Shown here piece after piece: positions 1 through 11,260 of a DNA stretch of 64,000 nt. This stretch comes from Phytophthora colocasiae. Taxonomy: Eukaryota; Oomycota; Peronosporomycetes; Peronosporales; Peronosporaceae. The notes beneath the pieces are model-generated. The model had not been told where the DNA came from and searched no databases. It saw only the letters and a program-made list of their open reading frames with translations. Each line of letters begins with the position of its first letter. Within the stretch, counting starts at the first letter, position 1. Location of the stretch: positions 1 through 64,000 of the forward strand of contig JAGKQI010000023.1 in the NCBI GenBank assembly GCA_018806915.1. Reading direction: 5' to 3'. The position numbers and the translations under genes are program-made.

Positions 1-258
1 CTAAACCTAAACCTAAACCTAAAGCCTAAACCTAAACCTAAACCTAAACCTAAACCTAAACCTAAACCTAAACCTAAACCCTAAACCTAAACCCCCTAAA
101 CCTAAACCTAAACCTAAACCCTAAACCTAAACCTAAACCTAAACCTAAACCTAAACCCTAAACCTAAACCTAAACCTAAACTAAACCTAAACCCTAAACC
201 CTAAACCCTAAACCCTAAACCCTAAACCCTAAACCCTAAACCCTAAACCCTAAACCCT
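1..258. repeat. Chromosome-end telomere repeats
   Basis: C-rich telomere strand at the very start of the window. The first part (about 1-190) is mostly the six-base unit CCTAAA with occasional CCCTAAA. From about 190 to 258 the array is regular CCCTAAA. TTTAGGG is the telomere repeat known for oomycetes (and plants). The C-rich strand running 5' to 3' from position 1 is the orientation expected for a left chromosome end. The six-base units could be real variants or long-read homopolymer errors. Confidence 0.95.
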
Positions 259-480
259 ATTAGAGGTTTAACCCTACATAAACCCTAATTCGTACTTAGT
301 CGGGTGTGTTCGGTACTTTAATTTTGCCATTTTTAAATTTAAAATTTTACCTTTAGCAATTTATAAAATATAAAATTAAAAAGGTGGTACAATGTACCCA
401 CTTATTTTATTTAAATTACAATAATTACTTTAAACAATTATTGTATTGTTATTTTAATTCCATTATTGCGAATTATTAAT
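259..480. other. AT-rich spacer next to the telomere
   Basis: Short AT-rich stretch containing a few decayed telomere-like words (AACCCTA near 269 and 283). No open frame or repeat unit that I can support. Confidence 0.5.
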
Positions 481-3400
481 GAAAATGACTCTTACACTTT
501 TGCTATTCTAACTTCGGCTAATCTTGCACTAAGGCGACGCTTCTTTCATGTCTCTAACGTAGTTCCAGACGCTCTACACGACCATTTTTGGTAGCACTCC
601 TAAATCTTATTTTTGACAAAGTTATTAAGTTTTAAAGTGAATTTTCAAAATTTCACCTTTAACTGAGCATAACTATACTTAGACCTAATGTCTACTCGTT
701 CTGTTTAAGTGGATTCAACGTAGAATTAGACGCGCTACATGATCGTACTAAGTAGCATTTTCATATGTTAAGTCTTCGCGAAGTTATTCACGTTTAAATC
801 CAATTTACTTACTTTGTACTACGCTATACTCACTCTTTCAAAAGTTTCACTCTTTCTGCTCTAACTTCGGCTAATCTTGCAATTGGGCGACGTTTCGTTT
901 ATGTACCTAACGTAGTTTCTGACGGTCTACACGACTATTCTTGGTAGCACTCCCAAATCTTATTTTTGACAAAGTTATTAAGTTTTAAAGTGAATTTTTG
1001 AAATTTCATCTTTGACTGGCCATAACTATACTTAGACTTGAAGTCTCCTCGTTCTACTTAGATGGATTCAACGCAGAATTTTACGCGCTACACGATCGTA
1101 CTAAGTAGTATTTTCATATGTTAAGTCTTCGTAAAGTTATTCACGTTTAAAGTCAAATTACTTACTTTGTACTCTGCTATACTCACTCTTTCAAAAGTTT
1201 CACTCTTTCTGCTCTAACTTCGGCTAATCTTGCTATTGGGCGACGCTTCTTTTATGTCCCTAATGTAGTTTCTGACTCTCTACACGACTATTCTTGGTAG
1301 CACTCCCAAATCTTATTTTTGACAAAGTTATTAAGTTTTAAAGTGAATTTTAAAAATTTTCATCTTTGACTAGCCATAACTATACTTAGACTTAATGTCT
1401 GCTCGTTCTACTTAGATGGATTCAATGTAGAATTTTACGCGCTACACGATCGTACTAAGTAGCATTTCTATATGTTAAGTCTTCGCAAAGTTATTCACGT
1501 TTAAAGTCAAATTACTTACTTTGTACTCTGCTATACTCACTCTTTCAAAAGTTTCACTCTTTCTGCTCTAACTTCGGCTAATCTTGCAATTGGGCGACGT
1601 TTCGTTTATGTACCTAACGTAGTTTCTGACGGTCTACACGACTATTCTTGGTAGCACTCCCAAATCTTATTTTTGACAAAGTTATTAAGTTTTAAAGTGA
1701 ATTTTAAACATTTTCATCTTTGACTAGCCATAACTATACTTAGACTTAATGTCTGCTCGTTCTACTTAGATGGATTCAACGCAGAACTTTACGCGCTACA
1801 CGATCGTACTAAGTAGTATTTTCATATGTTAAGTCTTCGTAAAGTTATTCACGTTTAAAGTCAAATTACTTACTTTGTACTCTGCTATACTCACTCTTTC
1901 AAAAGTTTCACTCTTTCTGCTCTAACTTCGGCTAATCTTGCTATTGGGCGACGCTTCTTTTATGTCCCTAATGTAGTTTCTGACTCTCTACACGACTATT
2001 CTTGGTAGCACTCCCAAATCTTATTTTTGACAAAGTTATTAAGTGTTAAAGTGAATTTTAAAAAAATCACCTTTGACTGGCCATAACTATACTTAGACTT
2101 GAAGTCTCCTCGTTCTACTTAGATGGATTCAATGTAGAATTTTACGTGCTATACGAACATACTAAGTAGCATTTCCATATGTCAAGTCTTCGCAAAGTTA
2201 TTCACGTTTAAAGTCAATTTACTTACTTTCTACTTATCTATACTCACTCTTTCTAAAGTTTCACTGTTTCTGCTCTAACTTCGGCTTTTCTTGCACTTAG
2301 GCGACACTTTTTTATGTACCTAACGTAGTTTCTGACGGTCTACACGACTATTCTTGGTAGCACTCCCAAATCTTATTTTTGACAAAGTTATTAAGTTTTA
2401 AAGTGAATTTTCAAAATTTCACCTTTAACTGAGCATAACTATACTTAGACTTAATGTCTACTCGTTCTACTTAGATGGAATCAATGTAGAATTTTACGTG
2501 CTATACGAACATACTAAGTAGCATTTCCATATGTCAAGTCTTCGCAAAGTTATTCACGTTTAAAGTCAATTTACTTACTTTCTACTTATCTATACTCACT
2601 CTTTCTAAAGTTTCACTGTTTCTGCTCTAACTTCGGCTTTTCTTGCACTTAGGCGACACTTTTTTATGTACCTAACGTAGTTTCTAACGCTCTACACGAC
2701 TATACTTGGTAGCACTCCCAAATCTTATTTTTGACAAAGTTATTAAGTTTTAAAGTGAATTTTAAAAAAATCACCTTTGACTGGCCATAACTATACTTAG
2801 ACTTGAAGTCTCCTCGTTCTACTTAGATGGATTCAACGCAGAACTTTACGCGCTACACGATCGTACTAAGTAGTATTTTCATATGTTAAGTCTTCGTAAA
2901 GTTATTCACGTTTAAAGTCAAATTACTTACTTTGTACTCTGCTATACTCACTCTTTCAAAAGTTTCACTCTTTCTGCTCTAACTTCGGCTAATCTTGCAC
3001 TAAGGCGACGCTTCTTTCATGTCTCTAACGTAGTTCCAGACGCTCTACACGACCATTTTTGTTAGCATTTCTAAATCTTATTTTTGACAAAGTTATTAAC
3101 TGTCAAAGTGAATTTTCAAAATTTTACCTTTGACTGGCCATAACTATACTTCAACTTCAAGTCTGCTCGTTCTACTTAGATGGATTCAACGTTTTACGCG
3201 CTATACGATCATACTAAGTAGCATTTCCATATGTTAAGTCTTCGCAAAGTTATTCACGTTTAAAGTCAAATTACTTACTTTCTACTTATCTATACTCACT
3301 CTTTCTAAAGTTTCACTGTTTCTGCTCTAACTTCGGCTGTTCTTGCACTTCAGCGACGCTTCTTTTATGTACCTAATGTAGTTTCTAACGCTCTACACGA

Positions 3401-3640
3401 ATATTCTTGGTATCACTCCCAAATCTTATTTTTGACAAAGTTATTAAGTGTTAAAGTGAATTTTAAAATTTTCACCTTTGACTGAGCATAACTATACTTA
3501 GACTTATTGTCTGCTCGTTCTACTTAGATGGAATCAATGTAGAATTTTACGTGCTATACGAACATACTAAGTAGCATTTCCATATGTCAAGTCTTCGCAA
3601 AGTTATTCAAGTTTAAAGTCAAACTCACTCAAACTTACTA
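481..3640. repeat. Subtelomeric satellite, unit about 353 bp
   Basis: Tandem array recognised from the recurring word CTTCGGCT, found at 512, 865, 1218, 1572, 1925, 2279, 2631, 2983 and 3331. Spacings are 348-354 bp, giving about nine units. Units starting at 865 and 1572 share private variants, and those at 1218 and 1925 share others, so part of the array has a two-unit (about 706-bp) higher-order period. Units at 2279 and 2631 form another similar pair. The array is AT-rich with no coding capacity. A telomere-adjacent position is typical of subtelomeric satellites. Confidence 0.9.
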
Positions 3641-3704
3641 CACATTGACACCACCAAACGCCCACTAATCTCGTCATAAGTTTGGCTATACTTACACTCT
3701 AGCA

Positions 3705-4145
3705 AATCTTCTTAGATGGATTTAACGTACTTTTTCATGCTCTTTTCGATGGTACTTCGTGTGTCTTCCAGATTTAATATCTCAAGTCATTATTAGCTTA
3801 TACAGGCATTTTTCAAAACCAAGACGTTTCTTGCTCTATTATTGGCTATATCTACAGTGTCCCTTTCTTTCGCACATGGAAACAATTTATTTTTTCATGC
3901 TCTTTCCGATGGTATCTCGTCCATCAACCAAATTTAATATCTTAAGTCAGTATTAGCTTATACAGGCGTTTTTTTTTTAAAAATAAGACGTTTCTTACTC
4001 TATCATTGGCTATACCTACAGTGTCCCTTTCTTACGCACATAGAAACAATGTACTTTTTCATGCTCTTTCCAATGGTACTTCGTGCGTCCGCCGGATCTT
4101 ATATCTCAAGCCAGTATTTGCTTTTCCAAGGAGGTTTTATCGTGG
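3705..4145. repeat. Tandem repeat, unit about 162 bp, three copies
   Basis: The word TTTTTCATGCTCTTT recurs near 3732, 3893 and 4056 with flanking similarity, including ACAGTGTCCCTTTCTT and TATCTCAAG or TATCTTAAG. The short open frames in this stretch follow the repeat and have no protein-like features. Confidence 0.75.
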
Positions 4146-4164
4146 AGATGTTATACGTGTGTTC

Positions 4165-4560
4165 GTCCCGTCTATGTCACATTGGGATACCACCATCATC
4201 TTCCCCGTATCGAAATACCCCACCTCACAAGTTTTCGTAAACTGAAGTGCAATATTAAAAAAGTTTTGAAAAATGGCTAATTGGCCCGTCTATGTCACAT
4301 TGGGATACCACCATCATCTTCCCCGTATCGAAATACCCCACCTCACAAGTTTTCGTATACTGAAGTGCAATATTGAGAAAGTTTTGAATACTGGCTGAAT
4401 GGCCCGTCTATGTCGCATGCGAATCCCACCATCATCTTCCTCGTATCAAAATACCCCACCTCACAAATTTTCGTATAGTGAAGTGAAGTATTGACGAAGT
4501 TTTAAAAATTGTCTGATTGGCCCGTCTATACGACATGAAAGTACAGTCATACATTTTCAG
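4165..4560. repeat. Tandem repeat, unit 118 bp
   Basis: The word CCCGTCTATG (or CCCGTCTATA) recurs at 4167, 4285, 4403 and 4521, exactly 118 bp apart. Each copy continues into a CACCATCATCTTCC and TACCCCACCTCACAA block. The copies decay progressively to the right. Confidence 0.85.
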
Positions 4561-4825
4561 AACAATTATTTTTTTCACTCTCCAATTTTCCGCCGAGTTC
4601 ACGCTGTTTGGGCTTCGAAAAGGACCAAAACCCAAAATTAATAATTTTAGGTAGCTCCAGACTCACTAGTTTAGGTCCGCGACACGTCTTTCCGAAAACT
4701 CAAACCCTCGGACACGTCCGTACCGAGCCCCTATATTAACAGTATGGGAAAAGTCACGTCCCTGACATTCTGGGGGGAGTGTATTTTTTGTATGGGATTT
4801 TAACCCAGGGACGTGTCGGTTTAGG
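4561..4825. other. Spacer with no recognised feature
   Basis: Contains TTTAGG words and two ACGTGTC or GACACGTC words near 4683 and 4811, but no gene or clear repeat. It links the 118-bp array to the internal telomere-like block. Confidence 0.4.
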
Positions 4826-4872
4826 AACCCTAAACCCTAAACCCTAAACCCTACATCCTAAACCCTACATCC
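4826..4872. repeat. Interstitial telomere-like block
   Basis: About three exact CCCTAAA units followed by degenerate ones (CCTACATCCTAAACCCTACATCC), in the same orientation as the terminal telomere but about 4.6 kb inside. This could mark an old chromosome end, a healed break or a subtelomeric element end. Confidence 0.8.
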
Positions 4873-5505
4873 TTCTCTTCATACATTTTTTTTGCTTACA
4901 CCATTTTTTTTCTTAATTTTATTTTTCTTTAAACAATTTTTCTTACCATTTTCTTCCTACACTCTTTTTTTGCTCAATATTTTACTTTCACATTTCTCTT
5001 CACTTTACTTTACTCATACTTTATTTTACTTTAATTACGCTTTACTTTTCTTTTCTTTTCTTACAACAATTTTTTTACACTTTTTTATGTCCTACTTTTT
5101 TTACACTACTTTTCTATACTATACTTACATATCCTCTATTTTCGTATACCCTTTTTTTCCTGTTCTCTACTCTTCCTACACTGTTTATTTTACTTTTCCT
5201 ATTGCCTACTTTTTCTACTCCCTACTTTTCATATATTCTACTTTTCCTACACTCTACCCTTTCTACAATCTATTTTTCTTACACTCTTTTTTCCTAATAT
5301 TTTTTTTCTTACACAATATGTTCAATCATTATATTTTTTCCCACTTTATTTTACCGATACTTTACTTTTGTATCAACTCTGTTTTTCTTATACTTTACTT
5401 CCTACACTTTATTTCTAAACACTCTTCTTCTTTCATATTATTTTTGTACTCTTCTTCTACATTCTACTTACATTTATATCTTATATTCAATTACTCTCTC
5501 ATTTT
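4873..5505. other. Pyrimidine-rich, almost G-free tract
   Basis: About 630 bp made of T, C and some A, with only about fifteen G on this strand by eye. Degenerate words such as TTTTTCTTACACT and CTACTTTTC repeat irregularly. The 216-codon open frame across it is a by-product of missing G (few TAG or TGA) and encodes only F, L, S, Y and T runs, so I do not call it a gene. Confidence 0.8.
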
Positions 5506-5945
5506 CCAGTTGTTAAGTCTTCGCAAAGTTATTTACGTTTAAAGCCCATTTTACTTACTTACTACTCCGCCATACTCAAAACTTCGAATGTTTCACTCTT
5601 TCTGCTTTAACTTTGGCTTGTCTTGCACTTACACGACGCTTCTTTAGTGTTCGTTACGTCGTTTTAGACGGTCTACACGACAGTACTTGGTAGAACTCCC
5701 AAACTGTTGGCAAATTTTTGCTAAAGTGATTTTTCAAAATTTCGTCTTTGACTGGCCAAAACTCCACTTCAACTTGAAGCCTCCTCGCTCTACTTAGATC
5801 GATTGAATGCACAATATGTCGCACTATACGATCATACTAAGTAGCATTTCGATATGTTCATTTTTCGCAAAGTTTTTCACGTTTAAAGTCAAAATATTTA
5901 CTTTTTATCTGCTATACTCACTGTTTCAAAAGGTTCACTCTGTAA
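5506..5945. repeat. Diverged single monomer of the 353-bp satellite
   Basis: Shares ordered blocks with the 481-3640 array: GTTAAGTCTTCGCAAAGTTAT, TCACTCTTTCTGCT, CTTGCACTTA, ACGACGCTTCTTTA, CTACACGAC and TACTTAGAT. Several substitutions and indels make it more diverged than the array units. It lies beyond the pyrimidine tract, so satellite sequence flanks that tract on both sides. Confidence 0.75.
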
Positions 5946-6650
5946 CGTGTCTAGTTTAGCTCTGCACGCCGAGCTTTGGTCGCCCAGTGCTATTGGGTCC
6001 AAGCGTCCGTTGGCCGTCGGTAGAGGAACTTCCACTAACGACCTATTTGTATTTGCGTTCTCTGTTCATTCTAGGTAAACTACGACTAGCTAGCTCTAAG
6101 CCCTTCAATAGACTAACACCGTTCGTCCGTTCCGTTATCATCCAAGCACGAGTTACTGCCGCCGACCACTCGGACTCAACACCGCTGTGCGTCGCCCTAC
6201 TCGTCACAGCCGTCGAAAGCGTGGAGACCGTCGTCTTCCCTCGCGCTTGTCTGTTCGTTCGTCCAAGTTCCAGCGTCCATCCACCGTTCGTCCGTTCCGT
6301 CGTCGCGTATGAAGCTCACTCCTGAGTCCCGGGTCGCAGAATTAGGTTGCGCTCCTTGCTGCCAATTCGTGAGTAAGCTCCGATGCTCGTTCCCGCCCAG
6401 TTCCATCCTGAAGCGCCGTGCGTCCTATTCTCAGAGGTCGTCGCTGGATACGCATACTACCGCGTGGCGGTATCTCTGCCGCTTCAACCACCGTCTGCTC
6501 GACGTTCGTGCCGGAATGTTGGAGCCCATTACACGACTTCCTCTCTCTAAGGGTCTTCCACGACCCCACCGGCGCAGTAGAGCTGCTCGTTTTCAACAAC
6601 CGAGACCCATTTGCTCCGCGGGCGGCCGTCCGTCCGTCGCCGTCCGCCGT
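5946..6650. other. GC-richer flank of the gypsy relic, possible LTR remnant
   Basis: Base composition changes sharply at about 5945 from AT-rich satellite to GC-richer sequence. GTTCGTCCGTTCCGT occurs twice (near 6121 and 6286). It lies downstream of a minus-strand gypsy pol end, where a 3' LTR would be expected, but no second copy is in the window to prove LTR ends. The several open frames on both strands look like chance frames. Confidence 0.35.
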
Positions 6651-7602
6651 TCACCGTCCAATGTCGTCATCTGGGCAGAGCTCGTACTCCAGCGTGTAGT
6701 GGCCTGCTCGGTTCCGCCATCTGCGTCGCCGTCGCTCCACCAGGAGTCCAACCGTGTCGTACCTGCTCGTCGCTCCGCCCATTGCCACTCTGTTTCTTTT
6801 CGTTCTTTTAACTGTCGTTGTTCGACCAGTAGCTGTCGTCGCTGATCGTATGCTATTCCGTCCGTCGTCTTCATCACGGAGTTCAGCGTCAATGTCGTCC
6901 GCCGCTTGAGAAAGTGGACTTGTAGGCTCATAGTAACTAACTAAGAAGGAAACGTGTGCGATGATCGTCTCTTCCTTGCCCAGTCCGTCCTCTCGTACCC
7001 GGTTGGTTCCAAGATACGCAGGGGTCCCATCCACTGATGGACAAACTTGGTCGCTCTTGGCCCTCGCGGTGGGTTATACAACCATACCTTGTCGCTGACG
7101 TGAAACTCGCGCTTGTTCCTGACGTTTGTGTTATAGAACTTCGCTTTCCGCTCCTAATCGCGTACACGTGCCATCTCAGCGCACTCGCTGCTCCGTTTCA
7201 TGGCTTGAAGTAGCCTCTCGTGGTACATCGACACCTCGCCCACCTCCGTCACCTCAGTCGGTCGCAGAAGCCCGTTAACAGCTCGCAATTTGCGATCCAT
7301 CATCAATTCGTTCGGCAAGAGCTTCACGGTTGAGTGCTGCGCGGAGTTGTACGCGTACGCTGCGAACTTCACCCACAGGTTCCAGTCTTTCTGATCCTCG
7401 TCCTGCATGAAGACCGCTACACAGTCCTTCCAGGTTCTGTGAAAACGCTCCACCAGGCCGACCATCTGCGGTCTGTACGGGGCCGGGTTGATCTGCTTCG
7501 CCTGCAACATGTTCACCAGCTCGTCAATCACGTTACCCGTGAGCTCTGGAGCTCCATCAGTCAATAGCACTCAAAAACGCCAAACTTAAGTATCACTTCT
7601 TC
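6651..7602 (-). pseudogene. Ty3/gypsy pol 3' relic (integrase core to C-terminus)
   Basis: Reading right to left, the frame starts just inside the LTR junction at 7602. It shows an integrase-core segment with LLTDGAPELTG (second catalytic Asp) and, about 40 residues on, GLVERFHRTWKD (catalytic Glu). The integrase C-terminal part follows, with HVSDKVWLYNPPRGP and HQWMGPLRI. After a frameshift near 7010 comes an HVSFLVSYYEP segment and a tail ending ELCPDDDIGR, a layout familiar from oomycete gypsy polyproteins. RT, RNase H and the zinc-binding part are missing, cut off by the LTR at 7603. At least two frameshifts are visible (near 7565 and 7010). It is a relic, unrelated to the three complete elements further right. 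Confidence 0.8.
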
Positions 7603-8165
7603 TGTGGTGGAGCGGATCTGGCCAAAATCTTGTCGAGGCAGGTCTCGATCACCCACTTGCGCCCTGACACCGACTAACGGAGGGGGTCCCCCGATGATAC
7701 GTGATCTTGCTGCGTGTAGTGTTCACCTTGTGTACCCGTCAGCATGCGGGTAACGCTCTTTCAGGTGACTTCTGAAGGTGTCTTGTGACGATAAGAATGT
7801 CGTAGGTGCCGCAGGGGTGTGAGCTAGCGTGGGAATACTTCATTCTACCTCGGAGTGGTTGATCCGGGTCGTAGGCGAGTCTTCCAGCCTTGATCCGGTC
7901 GCCTGGTCTTCGATCCAGGTCTTCCAAGGGTCCAATGTTCGGGATCGAGTCCCTTCCTTTACGTTGCTTGCCGCTTCCTATAGCGGGGGTCTTGATGGGT
8001 TGAGAGTCGACGGGATCGTCCAGCCAAGCAGCCAATTCCTTCCGATCCGTAATAAGCACTTAAAGGATAGATCACTAGGTAGGATAAAGCTGGCCAATAT
8101 ATTACCCAGTCTTAACCTCTATACTAGATCTCGTCTCCTTAGCTTCTTGATGCCGGTGGGCCAAA
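7603..8165 (-). mobile_element. Truncated LTR of the GATC-rich gypsy family
   Basis: Starts TGTGGTGGAGCGGATC exactly like the left LTR at 17947 and stays alignable with it for about 560 bp, to the block GGTGGGCCAA. It then stops where another LTR begins at 8172. It lacks the 13-bp minisatellite and the remaining 950 bp of the full LTR. Its first 60 bases match the left LTR (17947) rather than the right one (30405). Orientation is given as that of pol in the complete copy. Confidence 0.85.
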
Positions 8166-8171
8166 GTAGTT

Positions 8172-10336
8172 TGACATGATGTTAATTCCGATTTTCGAGC
8201 GACAGGTGGATATTACGTTACGATGTGATTGGTTATACTATGGGTTATAAGCGAAAGGGACTTTGAGACGCGGCCGCACCCGTGCGACATCTGTGGAAGA
8301 TTGTGGATAAACCTTCACCTGACTGTAAAGGGGCCCAAAGGACCAGAAGTGTATGACATGATGTAACTTCAGATTTTCTGGCGTCATGGTGCTGTTACCC
8401 AGTGATGTACCTGGTTACATTTGGTTTTGGAGAGGGAGTATGTGGGACGTGGCTGCACCCGTGTGATATCTGTGGAAGATTGTGGGTAAACCTTCGCCTG
8501 ACTGTAAAGGGGCCCAAAGGACCAGAAGTGTACTTCAGAGTGTGCACAACTCTGAAGGTCAACTACACTCTGTCTGGTCACCGGACTTTTTTCCCCGACG
8601 ATGAGTGCCTAAGTTCTGGCGGAAAGTCTCTCAGAAGAACGTATCTCTGAGAGACCTCATCCCGTTACTGCCCAGCGCGACGATGGATGGTTCAAGGATT
8701 CACAATATGTACCCGCAGAGACCAAGTATCGCGCGCCGGACGCCGCGCACCCGCGCAACCCTCAAGATCTTCATGTACGTTGAAGCATTGGTGCTCCGTA
8801 CTCTGATGTCGTACTCAAGACTCTGGTATCTCTAACTCTGAGTGACCAAGACTCTGAAAACCAAGTGATATCAGACTCTAAAAATCAGGATACCAGACTC
8901 TGAAACCACCGAAGATCCAAGACCATACTGAAACCAAGTGAACCCAAGTTCAAGCCACGCATTCAAGTGATTACTGACCTGCACATCCCCCGTAATGACG
9001 TCTCTACCTGTCAACCCATTGAGATCGGCTGCACAGACTGCATACTGAGACCAAGTCAAGATATTTTATACATACAAGAGCCAAGTATACCTGACATATG
9101 AAGACTGACTGCTGAAAGGACGCAAGAGATGACAAGAAGAAGAGAGATACCAGAAAGATATGATAGTTATGAGGAAGATAAACGATAAACAGAGTTCAAT
9201 TTGCCGTGTAACCCAGAAGTCGTTGTATTTCTGTTTGCAAGGCCACGCCAAGCATCGCTGCCGTGTGATCTCTCGCCTATTCAATCCCCTTAGGCGGAGA
9301 TCAGGCAACGTAGCGACCTGAAAGGACCCGCCTATTCCATATCCTAGTTGGGTCGTTTGTTTTGTCTCTAGCGGTAGCCCATTTCATATTGCTCGTTTGG
9401 ACAGGCTCTGGAAACTAGACAGTCGTTTTCAGAGTGCAAGGTAGACTGTTATATATAGCCGATTGTATTGGTTTATATTTTCCCTCTATACTAGAGGGTG
9501 GTGCGCGAACGTAAAGGGATACCAGACAGACCAGGTGTCTGGTAGCAAGTCCCTAGTTGACCTGGAGTGTTAGCCCACCGTTCAAGGGCCTAGAAAGAAT
9601 AAGAACGGCTGTATATATTTGTATATTTTCGAACTCTATACATTGGTTGTTTATCTCTGAAAGTCAAGTATCTCGGTTCTGGATTTGTGATATTCAGACA
9701 CCGATTTCAGACTTTCTCTGGTATTTCCATCTCTTTTCGACCGCCGACTTCCTGGAAACCATCTTGGTTCCCAGAGATTCTGACTCCCGAACGCTCCTGG
9801 AAGGATTTCCTGAATACCGACACCAGACTCCAAGGGAACCCCAACTTCTCTTCACAACACATTCTCAGACTCCGGCGAGGGTCATATTTCCGAAGACAAC
9901 GAACCCACGAGGATACCGCAAGGTACCACACGCCAACCTACCGTTGTACGGCTCTGAAAACCTCTTTTCAGTAGTCGTATAACTAGGGTTCACTATACGC
10001 CCCTGCTCCGCGACCAAAGTTTCACCGACTTCGCGACATGTACTTCAGAGTGTGCACAACTCTGAAGGTCAACTACACTCTGTCTGGTCACCGGACTTTT
10101 TTCCCCGACGATGAGTGCCTAAGTTCTGGCGGAAAGTCTCTCAGAAGAACGTATCTCTGAGAGACCTCATCCCGTTACCGTCCAGCGCGATGATGGATGG
10201 TTCAAGGATTCACAATATATACTCACAGAGATCAAGTATCGCGCGCCGGACGCCGCGCACCCGCGCAACCCTCAAGATCTTCATGTACGTCGAAGCATTA
10301 GTGCTCCGTACTCTGGTTTCGTACTCAAGACTCCGG
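8172..10336 (+). mobile_element. LTR of an outer-element relative, split by a solo LTR
   Basis: Two parts, 8172-8353 and 10039-10336, form one interrupted LTR beginning TGACATGATG. It is related, in opposite orientation, to the outer-element LTRs at 11606, 16435 and 46000. Shared blocks include GGGGCCCAA, GATGAGTGCCTAA and TCTCTGAGAGACCTCATCCCGTT. It is truncated at about 10336, where piggyBac-like coding sequence begins. The interrupting LTR at 8354-10038 is flanked by TGTA on both sides. Confidence 0.85.
8354..10038 (+). mobile_element. Solo LTR (1,685 bp) inserted in another LTR
   Basis: Runs from TGACATGATG to CTTCGCGACA, the same TG...CA ends as the outer-element LTR family read in pol direction. 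No internal region is attached. The 4-bp duplication TGTA lies at 8350-8353 and 10039-10042, so this is a true insertion followed by LTR-LTR recombination. The middle (about 8835-8960) contains several copies of an AGACTCTGAAA-like word. No coding sequence. Confidence 0.9.
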
Positions 10337-10449
10337 CAAAGGATGGAAGGCCCGCAAGCCGGCGGGGTTAAGTGTGGACTTCATCTACGTGAAGCCAGGA
10401 GTCAAGGGGCGTTTGGATGTGTCAAGACGTGGTTTGGACTACTTTGTCG

Positions 10450-10508
10450 GTGCGTGGCTACGCTAATTCTGTATTGATGCGATTATAGGCTAATCAGTTG
10501 CATTACAG
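10450..10508 (+). other. Predicted intron 1 of the piggyBac-like gene
   Basis: 59 bp, GTGCGT donor and TTACAG acceptor, with a GCTAAT branch-like word about 20 bases before the acceptor. Splicing joins DYFV-G to EMEL in frame and removes an in-frame stop. The size is typical of oomycete introns. Confidence 0.7.
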
Positions 10509-11192
10509 GGGAAATGGAGCTGATGTATTTCGGGCGACAGTCTAGTTTGCTGGGACTAGAAGCCCCACCACCAAGGTTTTCAACGGCCACGCCTATACCC
10601 CAGGTAGAAGGAATGGAACGCGACCAGGAACGTCTTGCTCACGAGCCGGCGACTTCTGTGGTTCCGATTCCTCCCGTCACTGCTACATCTGCTACAGTTC
10701 AGGTACCTTCAAGTTCGGTAGATTCTGTTGCTTCGCATGCTTCCACTCCGGATAATACAGAACAAGTTTCTGCCGCATCTCTCGCTATTCAGGAGAATAC
10801 TGATTACGATATCCGCACTCAATGCGCGGATAGGGATGAAGAGGCAAAGAGCGAAAGCGATGTTCATGATGACTCTGTTCATCAGTTGATTTCTCTGGAT
10901 AAATTTGACGACGAGTTTTTCCTGGATGCTATGCGGAACGAAATTCTGTTCGACCGAGCCGATGCTGATGATGTCAATATACGCAAACATCCTAATGATA
11001 GCTGCTCGGAGTCAGAAGCGGACGATGATGATGATGGAAATGGCAATTCCAGTGATGAAGATGCTCGAGGTGTGGAGGATGTCGACGACAGTGACAGTGA
11101 CGACGAGGTAGACTACAGCGTCGGCATGATAAGCGATAATCTTCGAGAGCTTGGCTCGTCAGGCTGGGTGACCTACGATGAAGACCACTGCG

Positions 11193-11260
11193 GTAAGTCC
11201 GGATAATACAGAATATGACCGATGGTGTTCTAACTTACGCTGTATTTTATGGTTACATAG
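11193..11260 (+). other. Predicted intron 2 of the piggyBac-like gene
   Basis: 68 bp with a consensus GTAAGT donor, a CTAAC branch-like word at about 11229 and an ACATAG acceptor. Splicing joins EDHC-G to DLKLDAAG in frame and removes stops. Confidence 0.8.

Noticed and set aside
481..3640. Regular repeats considered as a CRISPR array
   Set aside because: Unit length (353 bp), no unique spacers of CRISPR size, eukaryotic telomere context.
3759..4280. Several 60-80 codon frames in the 162-bp and 118-bp repeats
   Set aside because: They repeat with the DNA units in different phases and have no protein-like composition.
4892..5542. 216-codon plus-strand frame in the pyrimidine tract
   Set aside because: Encodes only F, L, S, Y, T and I runs. 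Open because the strand lacks G, hence few TAG or TGA. No start context or domain.
6309..6845. Arg/Ser-rich plus-strand frames opposite the gypsy relic
   Set aside because: Shadow frames of the minus-strand pol tail.
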